A DNA stretch of 64,000 bases from Leptospira ellinghausenii (GTDB lineage: Bacteria; Spirochaetota; Leptospiria; Leptospirales; Leptospiraceae), in contig NZ_BFAZ01000009.1 in the NCBI RefSeq assembly GCF_003114815.1, positions 496,001-560,000 of the forward strand. Reading direction: 5' to 3'. Under the pieces are notes generated by a model. The model was not told where the DNA came from, did not search any database, and saw nothing but the letters and a program-made list of their open reading frames with translations. How positions within the stretch are numbered: the stretch's first letter is position 1; the number at the start of each line of letters is the position of its first letter. Positions 27,955 to 36,662 of the stretch are shown here, piece by piece. The translations under genes were made by a program, and so were the position numbers.

Positions 27955-28677
27955 ATGGAAAATACCGTAGACCAAGTCAAAAAAAACGTCGAGAACATCA
28001 AAAAGTTTGTCACTCCGTTTTTTAATTTGGCAGTCAACACAACGGTTTACGGTTACCATAATATCGTCCCAACAGGCAAACTCATCCTAACATGTAACCA
28101 TAGAAGTGATATGGATCCCTTTGTGATTGGATCTGTGTTTCCTAGATTTATCTCTTGGATCGCTGCCGAATATACCACCAGGATTCCTCTCTTCAAAGAC
28201 TTCGTGGAAAAAACAGGAACCATTCCGATGGCCATTGATGGAAACATTTCGATGGCAAGTATCAAAAAGGTACAACAGGTCTTCAAAAATGGGGATGTGC
28301 TTGGGATTTTTCCAGAAGGACATGATTACATGGTGCAGAATGATTTTTCTGCTCCCCTTGCTAAATTCCACTCTGGGTTTGCTGCTTTTAGTTTGCGAAA
28401 CAAAGTGGACATCCTTCCCTCTGTCATCATCCCAGAAGAAGAAACCATCACTGATTACCCCATTCCACCGTTAGTGCGCGCCTTTATGGGAATGCCGAAA
28501 GAAGTCTGCGACATCAAACGAAGAGTGGTGTATAAAAAGATCAATGTGGTCTTTGGAGAAGTGATTAAGTATGAGAACTATGCTCACCTACCGCTTGACA
28601 AAGGTATGTTGGCCGTTTCAGATGAAACAAAACGGCGCATGGGTGAATTACAAAAAGTAGATTATCTCAAAAAGTAA
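27955..28677 (+). CDS. plsC: 1-acyl-sn-glycerol-3-phosphate acyltransferase (PlsC family)
   Basis: The product is 240 residues. The acyltransferase motifs are TCNHRSDMDPFVIG (HX4D catalytic pair) and GIFPEGHDYM (FPEG glycerophosphate-binding motif), with EKTGTIPMAIDG between them. It transfers an acyl chain to lysophosphatidic acid at the membrane during phospholipid synthesis, or acts on a related acceptor. A short hydrophobic segment precedes the first motif. It converges with dapF, separated by a small hairpin. Confidence 0.87.
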   Translation: MENTVDQVKKNVENIKKFVTPFFNLAVNTTVYGYHNIVPTGKLILTCNHRSDMDPFVIGSVFPRFISWIAAEYTTRIPLFKDFVEKTGTIPMAIDGNISMASIKKVQQVFKNGDVLGIFPEGHDYMVQNDFSAPLAKFHSGFAAFSLRNKVDILPSVIIPEEETITDYPIPPLVRAFMGMPKEVCDIKRRVVYKKINVVFGEVIKYENYAHLPLDKGMLAVSDETKRRMGELQKVDYLKK

Positions 28678-28679
28678 TC

Positions 28680-28696
28680 GAACCCCAGATGGGTTC
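28680..28696. terminator. Short hairpin between convergent plsC-like and dapF genes
   Basis: GAACCC (28680-28685), loop CAGAT, GGGTTC (28691-28696). Neither strand has a long T run after it, so termination activity is uncertain; it could serve both converging transcripts. Confidence 0.35.
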
Positions 28697-28713
28697 AATC
28701 GTTTGGCAATTCC

Positions 28714-29556
28714 CTAGATTTCCACTTCTCCCGAAAACACTTCTTTCGCAGGACCTGTCATCATCACAGATCCATTTTCTTTCCAGTCCACATGAAGGGT
28801 ACCACCTCTTAGATCGATGCGGACAGAACGTCCGGTTTTCCCATTGAGAATGGAAGCAACTGTCACAGCACATGCCCCCGTTCCGCAGGCCAAGGTTTCT
28901 CCCGTTCCCCTTTCCCAAGTCCTTTGGTAGAGATGGTCTTTTCCTCGGACTGATACAAATTCAACATTCACTCGTCTTGGGAATAGTGGATGGTTTTCAA
29001 TAATGGGACCAATTTCTCTTACAGGGAAGGCATCAGCATCATCCACATAAATGACACAATGTGGGTTTCCCATACTAACAGCAGTAAAACGATATTTTTT
29101 CCCTTGGACTTCGATTTCTTGGTTGATCACAGGATCTTCCCCTGGCCAAACAATTGGCACAAGTGAAGGTTTGAGAATGGGTTCGCCCATATCCACAGTC
29201 ACCATATCAACTTTCCCACTCGTTCCTGTTTTTAAATCTAAAGTGAGAACACCTTTCCCCGTTTCGATGGTTGGTTTTTGGTTTTTGGTTAGTCCATGGT
29301 CATACACAAATTTACCAACACAACGGACTCCGTTCCCACACATTTCAGAGGAACTTCCATCGGAATTGTACATGTCCATTTGGAATTCGCCAGCATTCGA
29401 ATTACGGATGAAAATCACGCCATCGCCACCGATCCCAAAATTACGGTCGGATAGTTTTTGGATTTGTTCTGGTGTGAGTCGGATGTCGTTTTTCGTAGCA
29501 TCAATGTATACGTAGTCGTTTCCGATCCCTTCCATTTTGGTGAAGTTGATTTTCAT
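28714..29556 (-). CDS. dapF: Diaminopimelate epimerase
   Basis: ATG at 29556 is chosen over 29574 because AGAGGA lies 5 bases before it and the family begins M-x-F-x-K-M-x-G. The product is 280 residues. [18 protein letters not shown] opens the first half; the two catalytic cysteines are in [14 protein letters not shown] and [16 protein letters not shown]. It converts LL- to meso-diaminopimelate for peptidoglycan and lysine. All catalytic motifs are intact. The gene is monocistronic. Confidence 0.95.
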   Translation of the reverse strand: MKINFTKMEGIGNDYVYIDATKNDIRLTPEQIQKLSDRNFGIGGDGVIFIRNSNAGEFQMDMYNSDGSSSEMCGNGVRCVGKFVYDHGLTKNQKPTIETGKGVLTLDLKTGTSGKVDMVTVDMGEPILKPSLVPIVWPGEDPVINQEIEVQGKKYRFTAVSMGNPHCVIYVDDADAFPVREIGPIIENHPLFPRRVNVEFVSVRGKDHLYQRTWERGTGETLACGTGACAVTVASILNGKTGRSVRIDLRGGTLHVDWKENGSVMMTGPAKEVFSGEVEI

Positions 29557-29666
29557 CTGTTCCTCTCTTATCACTCAATGATTTTTTGGTCAGTGTCCTT
29601 GGCAAGTTCTATCAAGGATTTTTAGTTTGACCCTTGTTCCCAAGGATTAGACTGACAGAATCGAAC

Positions 29667-30518
29667 ATGAAATCTTGTATCCTTTGCCAATCAACCGAGT
29701 CCAAAACTGTTTTTAATGAAAATGGAACTCCCATTTTGGAATGCCAAAATTGTGGCCATGTCTATTCTTCTTATGAACAAGAAGAACACTACGAAGGGTA
29801 TTGGGACGGCGCAGAACAAACGTATGATTTGGAATGGTGGGACAACGCGCATAGAGCTGTGTATGCTGACTTCATCAAAACCTATTTAGGAGAATCCAAA
29901 GGAAATCTTTTGGATGTAGGTTGTGGGTTGGGATTTTTTGTCAAAGCTGTCCTGACAAAAAAACCAGGTTGGACTGCTGTAGGGTATGAGATATCCAAAC
30001 AAGCAGTCAAGTTTGCCAACGAACAAAATGGTATGAAAACTGTGTATGCAGGCCTTGTTCAGGATTCCAAACTACCAAAAGAAAGTTTTGATATCATTAC
30101 ACTTTGGGATGTGATTGAACACATTCCAAAACCACACTCACTTCTCACTTATTTACATGGACTACTCAAACCTGGTGGAGTTTTATTTTTACAAACACCA
30201 AACTTCCCCATCCAATTGGCAAAAGCCAATCTTAAGGTGAAGTTAAAAGGAATGAAGGAAGGTGTGCATTACCTAGAAGCCAAAGACCATGTAAACAATT
30301 ACAAAATGGCCACCTTAGCTGAACTTGGCAAACAATGTGGATTCACAAAACCAGAATACAAAGTGCTTATGCCCATCCTTTCTGTATCAGGGAGCAAAAG
30401 TAAACTGGCAGTGTATGTAAAACTTGCCTATTATTTCTTCACCAAACTTGTGTTTACGCTCAGTTTCAAAACCATCAACTGGAACAATACTTTATTTTTG
30501 ACCTTGAAGAAACCTTGA
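29667..30518 (+). CDS. Class I SAM-dependent methyltransferase with N-terminal zinc ribbon
   Basis: The ATG at 29667 (283 residues) is preferred to the upstream TTG at 29634. Residues 3-30 form a zinc ribbon (SCILCQS and LECQNCGHVY). The Rossmann core follows with SAM motif I LLDVGCGLGFFVKAVL, motif II VGYEISKQAV and motif post-I IITLWDVIEHIPKP. This architecture is common in methyltransferases acting on sugars or cell-surface polysaccharides. The C-terminus has a hydrophobic stretch (LAYYFFTKLVFTLSF). The 3' end overlaps the convergent HAD gene by 27 bases. Confidence 0.85.
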   Translation: MKSCILCQSTESKTVFNENGTPILECQNCGHVYSSYEQEEHYEGYWDGAEQTYDLEWWDNAHRAVYADFIKTYLGESKGNLLDVGCGLGFFVKAVLTKKPGWTAVGYEISKQAVKFANEQNGMKTVYAGLVQDSKLPKESFDIITLWDVIEHIPKPHSLLTYLHGLLKPGGVLFLQTPNFPIQLAKANLKVKLKGMKEGVHYLEAKDHVNNYKMATLAELGKQCGFTKPEYKVLMPILSVSGSKSKLAVYVKLAYYFFTKLVFTLSFKTINWNNTLFLTLKKP

Positions 30519-31295
30519 TCTAGCAAAGGTTAACCCTGAAACGGTATTGGATGCCCTCCAGATTTGATTTGGGCTGGTTTGGCCATCCAGATCCTTCTGA
30601 AAAGAAGTTGTTTCGTCTACACCCAAAGGATTCACCTCATCTCCCTCTCCCCACATCTCGGGAATATGGATTCCTGAGATTCCATGGGAGTTGGCTCCCA
30701 GAATATCATCTTCCCAACTATCTCCTATGAGGATACAATCCGTGGGATCTTCTCCGGCTCTTTGTAACACATATTGAAAGAACTCTTTTGATGGTTTTTC
30801 AAATCCCACTTCCTCTGAAGTGATGAGTGTAAAACGAAACGTATCAGGCAAAAATCCTCGGACCTTCAACAACTGCGTACGAAGGGTTTCATTTGTTGTG
30901 AGGTAAATGGGAAATTCCTTTGAGAGAGAAACTAACAGGGGAAATAAAAAAGTTTGGTATCTCTCTTTCTTTTTTTCTTCTGCAAAATACGAGAGAAAAT
31001 GAAAAAAATACCGATCTTCCATCCATAATACACCATCTATGTCTTGCGTTTGGAACCCATTCCTTTGAGTAGACCTCATCCTCTCCCACATCAATTTAAA
31101 ACATAACAATCTGAGGCGGTTTGAACTATGGTGTTTGAGTTGGGACTTCACTTGTTTTCTTGCCGCTTCATATAACTCCAAGAAACTTCCACCTAACTTA
31201 CGCTCGTCCCAATCTTTGGCACATTCTGCGATTGCGTATGCATATGCTTCTTTGGATGGTAAAATGGTATTGTCTAAATCTAAAAATAAAGCCAT
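30492..31295 (-). CDS. HAD-superfamily hydrolase
   Basis: The ATG at 31295 is preferred because it places motif I (FLDLDNTILPS) at residues 4-14. The product is 267 residues. Motif II Thr is in YLTTNE, motif III Lys in GFEKPSKEFF, and motif IV is LIGDSWEDDILGA. The cap is helical, of C1 type (about 15-120). It is probably a phosphatase of a small phosphorylated metabolite; the substrate is unknown. It overlaps the 3' end of the convergent methyltransferase gene. Confidence 0.85.
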   Translation of the reverse strand: MALFLDLDNTILPSKEAYAYAIAECAKDWDERKLGGSFLELYEAARKQVKSQLKHHSSNRLRLLCFKLMWERMRSTQRNGFQTQDIDGVLWMEDRYFFHFLSYFAEEKKKERYQTFLFPLLVSLSKEFPIYLTTNETLRTQLLKVRGFLPDTFRFTLITSEEVGFEKPSKEFFQYVLQRAGEDPTDCILIGDSWEDDILGANSHGISGIHIPEMWGEGDEVNPLGVDETTSFQKDLDGQTSPNQIWRASNTVSGLTFARSRFLQGQK

Positions 31296-31388
31296 TACGG
31301 AAAGAGAAACGGAAACATTTCCTTCTGTCAACGGTTTGGTTTGGATTTATGGCTTGTCATGTTGTGAAAGTTTGGATAAGATCGTGGG

Positions 31389-31604
31389 ATGATTTCCTTA
31401 TCGTCCATCCTCGCAACCTTATTCCTTTTACTTGGTTCCATTTTATTTGGATATGGACTCATCACCAATGGTGATCCTATGTATGCAAAATCCCTAGGTT
31501 GGAATCTCAATTTGATTTGGGGGAGTGTTGTATTTTGTGTAGGGATCTTATTTGGATTGGGGAACTGGCTTTCCAACCAAATCCCCCAAAACGAAAAAAA
31601 CTAA
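31389..31604 (+). CDS. Small two-helix membrane protein
   Basis: The 71-residue product has hydrophobic segments at about 5-26 (SSILATLFLLLGSILFGYGLI) and 38-58 (LNLIWGSVVFCVGILFGLGNW), the pattern of a membrane hairpin. It is oriented divergently from the HAD gene and its stop overlaps the convergent gene at 31601 by 4 bases. No family is recognised. Confidence 0.65.
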   Translation: MISLSSILATLFLLLGSILFGYGLITNGDPMYAKSLGWNLNLIWGSVVFCVGILFGLGNWLSNQIPQNEKN

Positions 31605-32563
31605 ACGGTTACTTTCTCTAACACTAAAGATAGAAACGGCACTAACGATTCAAGAATTTCAGGAAGTTCATATTCCAAAATATCACCAGCGTATACAATG
31701 TCATTTTTTTCCATTGCAGAAGCAATGTTCGAAAGAGTAGTATTCAATTGGCCAACTAAATCAGAAAGTTTTTTATCCTCAAAAGACAACTCTTGCCAAT
31801 TTAACTCAGAATGACGAGTTTGGATGGAAACAAGTGCTGACATAAGTCCTGTTAAACGACCAACTGCATCATTTAAAATCTCAGATGCTAAATGATCTTT
31901 TCCTGATTGGAAGTTTTCGTTCACTAACATAAAGTCTTTGATTACTTTGTCTTTTTGGTCTACAAATTTAGAAATGATTTCGATCAGTTCGGATTCATCT
32001 AGTCGCATGACCGCAAGCCTTGTGCTTAGGTCCATCAAAAACAATTTTACATCACGAAGGTCCTCTAAAAACGATTCGATTGCTTTTGTGGAATCTAGAA
32101 CGAGTGACCCGTTGTGTAAGGATTCGAGAATTTCTTCTACGTTTTTTCCTTTTCCCATTGGTTGGATGAGGTTTAGATTGAGGTTGAGAAGTTTCGTTGT
32201 CGTACGAATCATGGAAATGATCCAAGGGATCCCTTCTTTCAAATCCTCAGCTTCTTTTTCAGTTAAAGAATCCCGACCCACAAGTGTGGAACCCACTTTG
32301 TCTACGTAATTGTCTACTTCGACAAGGCTATCTTCAATGACATCCAATTCTTCACCAACATATAAATCCAATCGTTCTGTATCTTCAATGCCAACAGAGT
32401 CAAGGTCTGACCTATTTAATTCTTTTCCATTCACGGTGAAATGACGTAGGTATTTTCCATTTGATTCGATCCATTTTTGAATTTGATCGAACACTTGGCC
32501 GAGGTTGGTTTCTCCGTCCAATTTAGTATCTAACTGTTGTTCATTGATATAAATATTCATCAT
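31601..32563 (-). CDS. Conserved spirochaete-type protein coupled to fliD
   Basis: The product is 320 residues. Residues 1-75 look like a beta-grasp module (MNIYINEQQLDTKLDGETNL, HFTVNGKELNR, ERLDLYVGEEL). The remainder is helical and acidic (100-310) with no signal peptide or membrane segment. It starts within the last codons of fliD (ATGA overlap), so the two proteins are made together. A role in flagellar filament assembly, for example as a chaperone or assembly regulator, is inferred only from this coupling. Confidence 0.75.
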   Translation of the reverse strand: MMNIYINEQQLDTKLDGETNLGQVFDQIQKWIESNGKYLRHFTVNGKELNRSDLDSVGIEDTERLDLYVGEELDVIEDSLVEVDNYVDKVGSTLVGRDSLTEKEAEDLKEGIPWIISMIRTTTKLLNLNLNLIQPMGKGKNVEEILESLHNGSLVLDSTKAIESFLEDLRDVKLFLMDLSTRLAVMRLDESELIEIISKFVDQKDKVIKDFMLVNENFQSGKDHLASEILNDAVGRLTGLMSALVSIQTRHSELNWQELSFEDKKLSDLVGQLNTTLSNIASAMEKNDIVYAGDILEYELPEILESLVPFLSLVLEKVTV

Positions 32564-34482
32564 TCTCCACCGTTCCCTCTAAACATATTATTCTGTAAAT
32601 AGTTCCCAACTGATTTGTTTTTTCCTACACCTTGTTCCATGTAGAGAAATCTTTGTTTTAATTTGGCTTCAAAACTAATGAGATGGGATTCATGTTCTTT
32701 GATTTTTTTGTTATTTCCTGCAACACTTTCTTCTAAGAGTTTTACCTTACTTGTCACTATACCAGAAGCATATTGGTTATAAGGTTTTAGAATTTCGAGA
32801 AGTCTAATCCCAACTCCCTCTTCCATCTTCGCATCATTATTCGGATCAGATGCAAACAAATCCCTAACTCCATCTGGATTTTCAGATAAAACTGCTATGA
32901 GTTTTTCTTGGTCGATTTGTAACAAACCATCTTGGATTTTTTCCCAGTTGGATCCAACGGCACCAGTAGAAATTCCAATGTCTGTCAAAACACGGAATCC
33001 ATTTTCTTTAGTGGCAGGATAATACGAGTTAGCTGTTGTTTTCAAAGAAGCGATGAGGCGTAAAATGGAATTTTCACCAGCAAGAAGCCCGGATTTAGAT
33101 TTATTATCCCAAAAATCACGAGAAATATCAGCAGCTTTGGAATCATCACTTTCTTTCTTATCAGAAATTTTTCCATTTTTTTCAACTGAAGTTACTTCTT
33201 TGGAGAACTTCATCAAATCATTATAAGCATCTACCCATTCTTTGATAAGGGCAGAACCTTTGGCATGGTCGACATGGATTTTTAAAGTAACAGGTTCTTC
33301 TGTCACCTTATGTACATTAAATGAAATTCCTTCTAATACATCTGCGATGCCATCATTGGTTTCTCGTGTGATCTCAACTCCATCAATTTTGATTTTGAGA
33401 TCTTTGGCTTCTTGTAACACTTTCACAGGTTCCGCGGTTCCAGGTGCTTGGGGAGTTACAAGAGTTACCGATTTGATTTGGATAGGTGTTGTGGCAGAAT
33501 TGGAAACAATGATCCCTGTGAGGTTTTTATCACTCGCAATATCACCTGCTTGGAAAATATATTTTAATTCTGTTTTGTTAATGGGAAGGAATTTATTACG
33601 CACACTCCCTTCCTTTTCAAAACTCATCCCCATCTCCATGACAGCAGGACCTTCCCCCACAACTTCCACTTCCAGGTAAGAACGTTCTTTGATTTCGGTA
33701 ACAGCAATGGGAATTGTATATGCTGTATCTGGTTTTAGAAAAATTCCTTCTTCGGTTTGTACGATTTTTTCAGTTTCTAATTCTGATTTTTTAAATTTTG
33801 ATAGGTCCCAAACTTTGGCTTTTGTGCCATCGAGGGAAAGAAGTTGTTTCGTGTCTTCTGTAGCGGCTTTATTTTCGCCAACAAGTCCAGCAAGTTTCAA
33901 AATTCCATTTGGATCTGAAAACTGAAGTTCGTTTTTTTTACCTGTTTTAACGGATGTTAATGTGATAATAGAAGAATCTTTATCAATTTTGATAATGGAA
34001 GTTTCAACTAAACTACCTGCCATATTCTTAATGGCACTCGAAAGTTCAGATAACCCTCCACCTGGGAAAGTCACTGTTTCTTTCGATTTACCAGAATACA
34101 CGGTAAAACTTCCTTCAGGAAGTCGAATGTCTGTATCAATTTCAACACCAGATAACTGGTGTTTACTTGCCATTTCAATGATTTCAAGTGAGCAATTTCC
34201 TGACTTGGCAGCACGGGATGCTTCCCCAGTGATCACTCCTTCCACAGAAGAGGACACGGATTTGGTAGCAAATGGAGCTGTAAACGAAACAAGGGCTCTG
34301 GTTTTGGTTTGTAAGTTGGTCGTTAGGTTCTTGACCTCTCCCCAAATCTGAATCTGCATTTTGGCATATTCATTTTCGGTCTCCCATCGTTTGATGGGCC
34401 GGCGTTCCAATTCAACCAGTTTTTTAACGATATCGTTTGTGTTTTGCCCGGTCATCAGACCCGGCATGGTGTATGCTGGCAT
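32560..34482 (-). CDS. fliD: Flagellar filament capping protein FliD
   Basis: The product is 640 residues. The N-terminal FliD domain has TMPGLMTGQNTNDIVKKLVE and RWETENEYAKMQIQIWGEV, the conserved D0/D1 helix. A central beta region (90-400) includes repeated hook-associated-protein strands (SLEIIEMASKHQLSG). The C-terminal domain has LRLIASLKTTANSYYP, FRVLTDIGIST and a final coiled coil with SHLISFEAKLKQRFLYMEQ. It caps the growing periplasmic flagellar filament and promotes flagellin folding. It is larger than typical enterobacterial FliD, as usual in spirochaetes. Confidence 0.92.
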   Translation of the reverse strand: MPAYTMPGLMTGQNTNDIVKKLVELERRPIKRWETENEYAKMQIQIWGEVKNLTTNLQTKTRALVSFTAPFATKSVSSSVEGVITGEASRAAKSGNCSLEIIEMASKHQLSGVEIDTDIRLPEGSFTVYSGKSKETVTFPGGGLSELSSAIKNMAGSLVETSIIKIDKDSSIITLTSVKTGKKNELQFSDPNGILKLAGLVGENKAATEDTKQLLSLDGTKAKVWDLSKFKKSELETEKIVQTEEGIFLKPDTAYTIPIAVTEIKERSYLEVEVVGEGPAVMEMGMSFEKEGSVRNKFLPINKTELKYIFQAGDIASDKNLTGIIVSNSATTPIQIKSVTLVTPQAPGTAEPVKVLQEAKDLKIKIDGVEITRETNDGIADVLEGISFNVHKVTEEPVTLKIHVDHAKGSALIKEWVDAYNDLMKFSKEVTSVEKNGKISDKKESDDSKAADISRDFWDNKSKSGLLAGENSILRLIASLKTTANSYYPATKENGFRVLTDIGISTGAVGSNWEKIQDGLLQIDQEKLIAVLSENPDGVRDLFASDPNNDAKMEEGVGIRLLEILKPYNQYASGIVTSKVKLLEESVAGNNKKIKEHESHLISFEAKLKQRFLYMEQGVGKNKSVGNYLQNNMFRGNGGE

Positions 34483-34573
34483 ATCGTCCCAAATCCCTCT
34501 GAATCTAGTGTCGTCGAATTCTACAAAAGGATTAGGAATTTACAGAATTTTTTCCTTCCCAAATCCTAGAATT

Positions 34574-36652
34574 ATGACTGCTAACCCTACAGAAAAAATA
34601 GAAATGGGGAACCAAAATATCTTTTTCGACCGCGAACTTTCCTGGATCGACTTCAATTACCGTGTACTCGAAGAATCCTTTGATAAAGAAAATCCACTCC
34701 TCGAACGCCTTAAATTTTTATGCATCACTGAATCCAATTTGGATGAGTTTTTTATGGTTCGTGTGGCGGGCCTACTCAATTTGAAAAATGCGGGAATCGA
34801 AGAAAAAAGCCTCAATGGAAAAAGAACTTCAGAAACCATCGCAGAACTTTATTCGAAAGTTGGCCAATTTGTTAAAAAACAATACGAATCTCTCGATGAG
34901 ATCTTAGTCGAATTAAAACAAAACAAAATTGTGGTCGTCCAAGATCCAAGTGAACTTGCAGGTGATGACATTCAGTTTGTAAAAAATTATTACAAACGCG
35001 AAGTATCATCTATTCTCACTCCACTAGCCATCGATCCGTCTCACCCCTTCCCACATATTCTCAATCGAACGCTAAATCTTGGGATCACATTGTATTCAGA
35101 TGATGACAAAAACAAAATTAAGGAACTATTTGCCATTGTCCAGGTGCCGAGTGTATTACCTAGATTTTTGCAATTACCTCCCAACCGAGAAAGTGATACA
35201 AGAAGGTATTTCCCATTAGAAGAAATCATCAAACTCCACTTAGGTGATTTGTTTTATGGAATGAATGTAAAACAAATCCATACCTTTAAGATTGTAAGAG
35301 ATGCAGATATCTCAATCAATGAGGAACAAAACATTGGTGACCTTCTCACCACCATGAAAAATGAATTAAAAAACAGAATGTGGGGTGATGCTGTTCGTTT
35401 GGATGTCCACTCAGGTGCAGGCCATATCAAAGAACTACTCCGTGGTTTATTGGAACTCGAAGAATACCAAGTAATGGAGATCCCCACCTTACTTAGTTTA
35501 AACGACATGATGTTCTTCCAAAGTTTGGAAAAAACAAGCCATTTAAAGTATTCCTATCCAGTTCCAAAATCTGGTTTTGCAGCCAAAAAAAGTGAATCTA
35601 TTTTTTCTGAAATTCGAAAAAATGATCACTTACTCCATCACCCATATGAAAGTTTTAAATCGATAGAAGACATGTTAAAAATTGCAAGCCAAGACCCAAA
35701 GGTTCTTGCGATTAAAATGACATTGTACCGAACTTCTGGAGATTCGCCTATCATACAATACTTAGGTGAAGCGGCCGAGAATGGAAAACAAGTAACAGTA
35801 CTTGTGGAACTAAAAGCTCGATTTGATGAAGAAAGGAACATACGTTGGGCAAAAAAATTAGAAGATAGTGGAGTTCACGTTGTATATGGTGTTGTAGGTC
35901 TTAAAATCCATTGTAAGATGTTACTCATTGTTCGTAGAGAAGAAGACAAACTAAACCGTTATGTCCACCTTGGAACAGGGAACTATAATTCAACAACAGC
36001 AAGGTATTATACAGACATTAGTTTGTTCACAGCAAATCCCGAGATCACAGAAGATGTGGCCATTCTCTTTAACACAATCACAAGTTCAGGCAAAATGCCT
36101 AGGCTCTCTAAAATTTATGCGGCACCAACCTTTCTGAAAGAAGAGTTTTTACGACTCATCCAAAGAGAAACTGACAACGCAAAATCAGGAAAACAAGCTC
36201 GTGTCATTTTCAAAATGAACTCACTTGTTGACCCAGATGTGATTTTGAAACTTTATGAAGCATCCCAAGCAGGCGTAAAAATCGATTTGATTATCAGAGG
36301 AATTTGTTGTTTACGACCAGGAATTCCAGGTGTTTCCGATCGTATAAATGTTCGTTCGATTGTTGGTAGGTATTTGGAACATTCCAGAATTTATAGTTTT
36401 GAAAATGGTGGGAAACCGGAAGTTTACTTAGCTTCTGCAGATTGTATGCCAAGAAACTTCCTTCGGCGAATCGAAGTCATGTTTCCGATCTTACAAGACA
36501 AACATAAAAAACGAATCGCAAAAATACTAGAATTACTCCTACGAGACAATACACAAGCGCGAATATTGGAATCAGACGGAAGTTATACGAGACTCACTCC
36601 AGGTGATGATGATCCTGCTGTGAACTCACAAATTGATATGGTTGATATCTAA
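34574..36652 (+). CDS. ppk: Polyphosphate kinase 1
   Basis: The frame extends upstream to 34361, but the family start is the ATG at 34574, giving 692 residues. The N domain has FFDRELSWIDFNYRVLEES and ESNLDEFFMVRVAG. The two phospholipase-D-like catalytic regions contain GLKIHCKMLLIVR and YVHLGTGNYNSTTARYYTD, which hold the conserved His residues including the phosphoacceptor. It reversibly transfers the gamma-phosphate of ATP to polyphosphate. The next gene begins 10 bases later and is probably cotranscribed. Confidence 0.95.
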   Translation: MTANPTEKIEMGNQNIFFDRELSWIDFNYRVLEESFDKENPLLERLKFLCITESNLDEFFMVRVAGLLNLKNAGIEEKSLNGKRTSETIAELYSKVGQFVKKQYESLDEILVELKQNKIVVVQDPSELAGDDIQFVKNYYKREVSSILTPLAIDPSHPFPHILNRTLNLGITLYSDDDKNKIKELFAIVQVPSVLPRFLQLPPNRESDTRRYFPLEEIIKLHLGDLFYGMNVKQIHTFKIVRDADISINEEQNIGDLLTTMKNELKNRMWGDAVRLDVHSGAGHIKELLRGLLELEEYQVMEIPTLLSLNDMMFFQSLEKTSHLKYSYPVPKSGFAAKKSESIFSEIRKNDHLLHHPYESFKSIEDMLKIASQDPKVLAIKMTLYRTSGDSPIIQYLGEAAENGKQVTVLVELKARFDEERNIRWAKKLEDSGVHVVYGVVGLKIHCKMLLIVRREEDKLNRYVHLGTGNYNSTTARYYTDISLFTANPEITEDVAILFNTITSSGKMPRLSKIYAAPTFLKEEFLRLIQRETDNAKSGKQARVIFKMNSLVDPDVILKLYEASQAGVKIDLIIRGICCLRPGIPGVSDRINVRSIVGRYLEHSRIYSFENGGKPEVYLASADCMPRNFLRRIEVMFPILQDKHKKRIAKILELLLRDNTQARILESDGSYTRLTPGDDDPAVNSQIDMVDI

Positions 36653-36662
36653 AGGAATCAAA

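Noticed and set aside
34361..34573. Upstream extension of ppk to the ATG at 34361
   Set aside because: The extra 71 residues overlap fliD on the opposite strand and are unlike the family; ATG 34574 gives a normal-length Ppk1.
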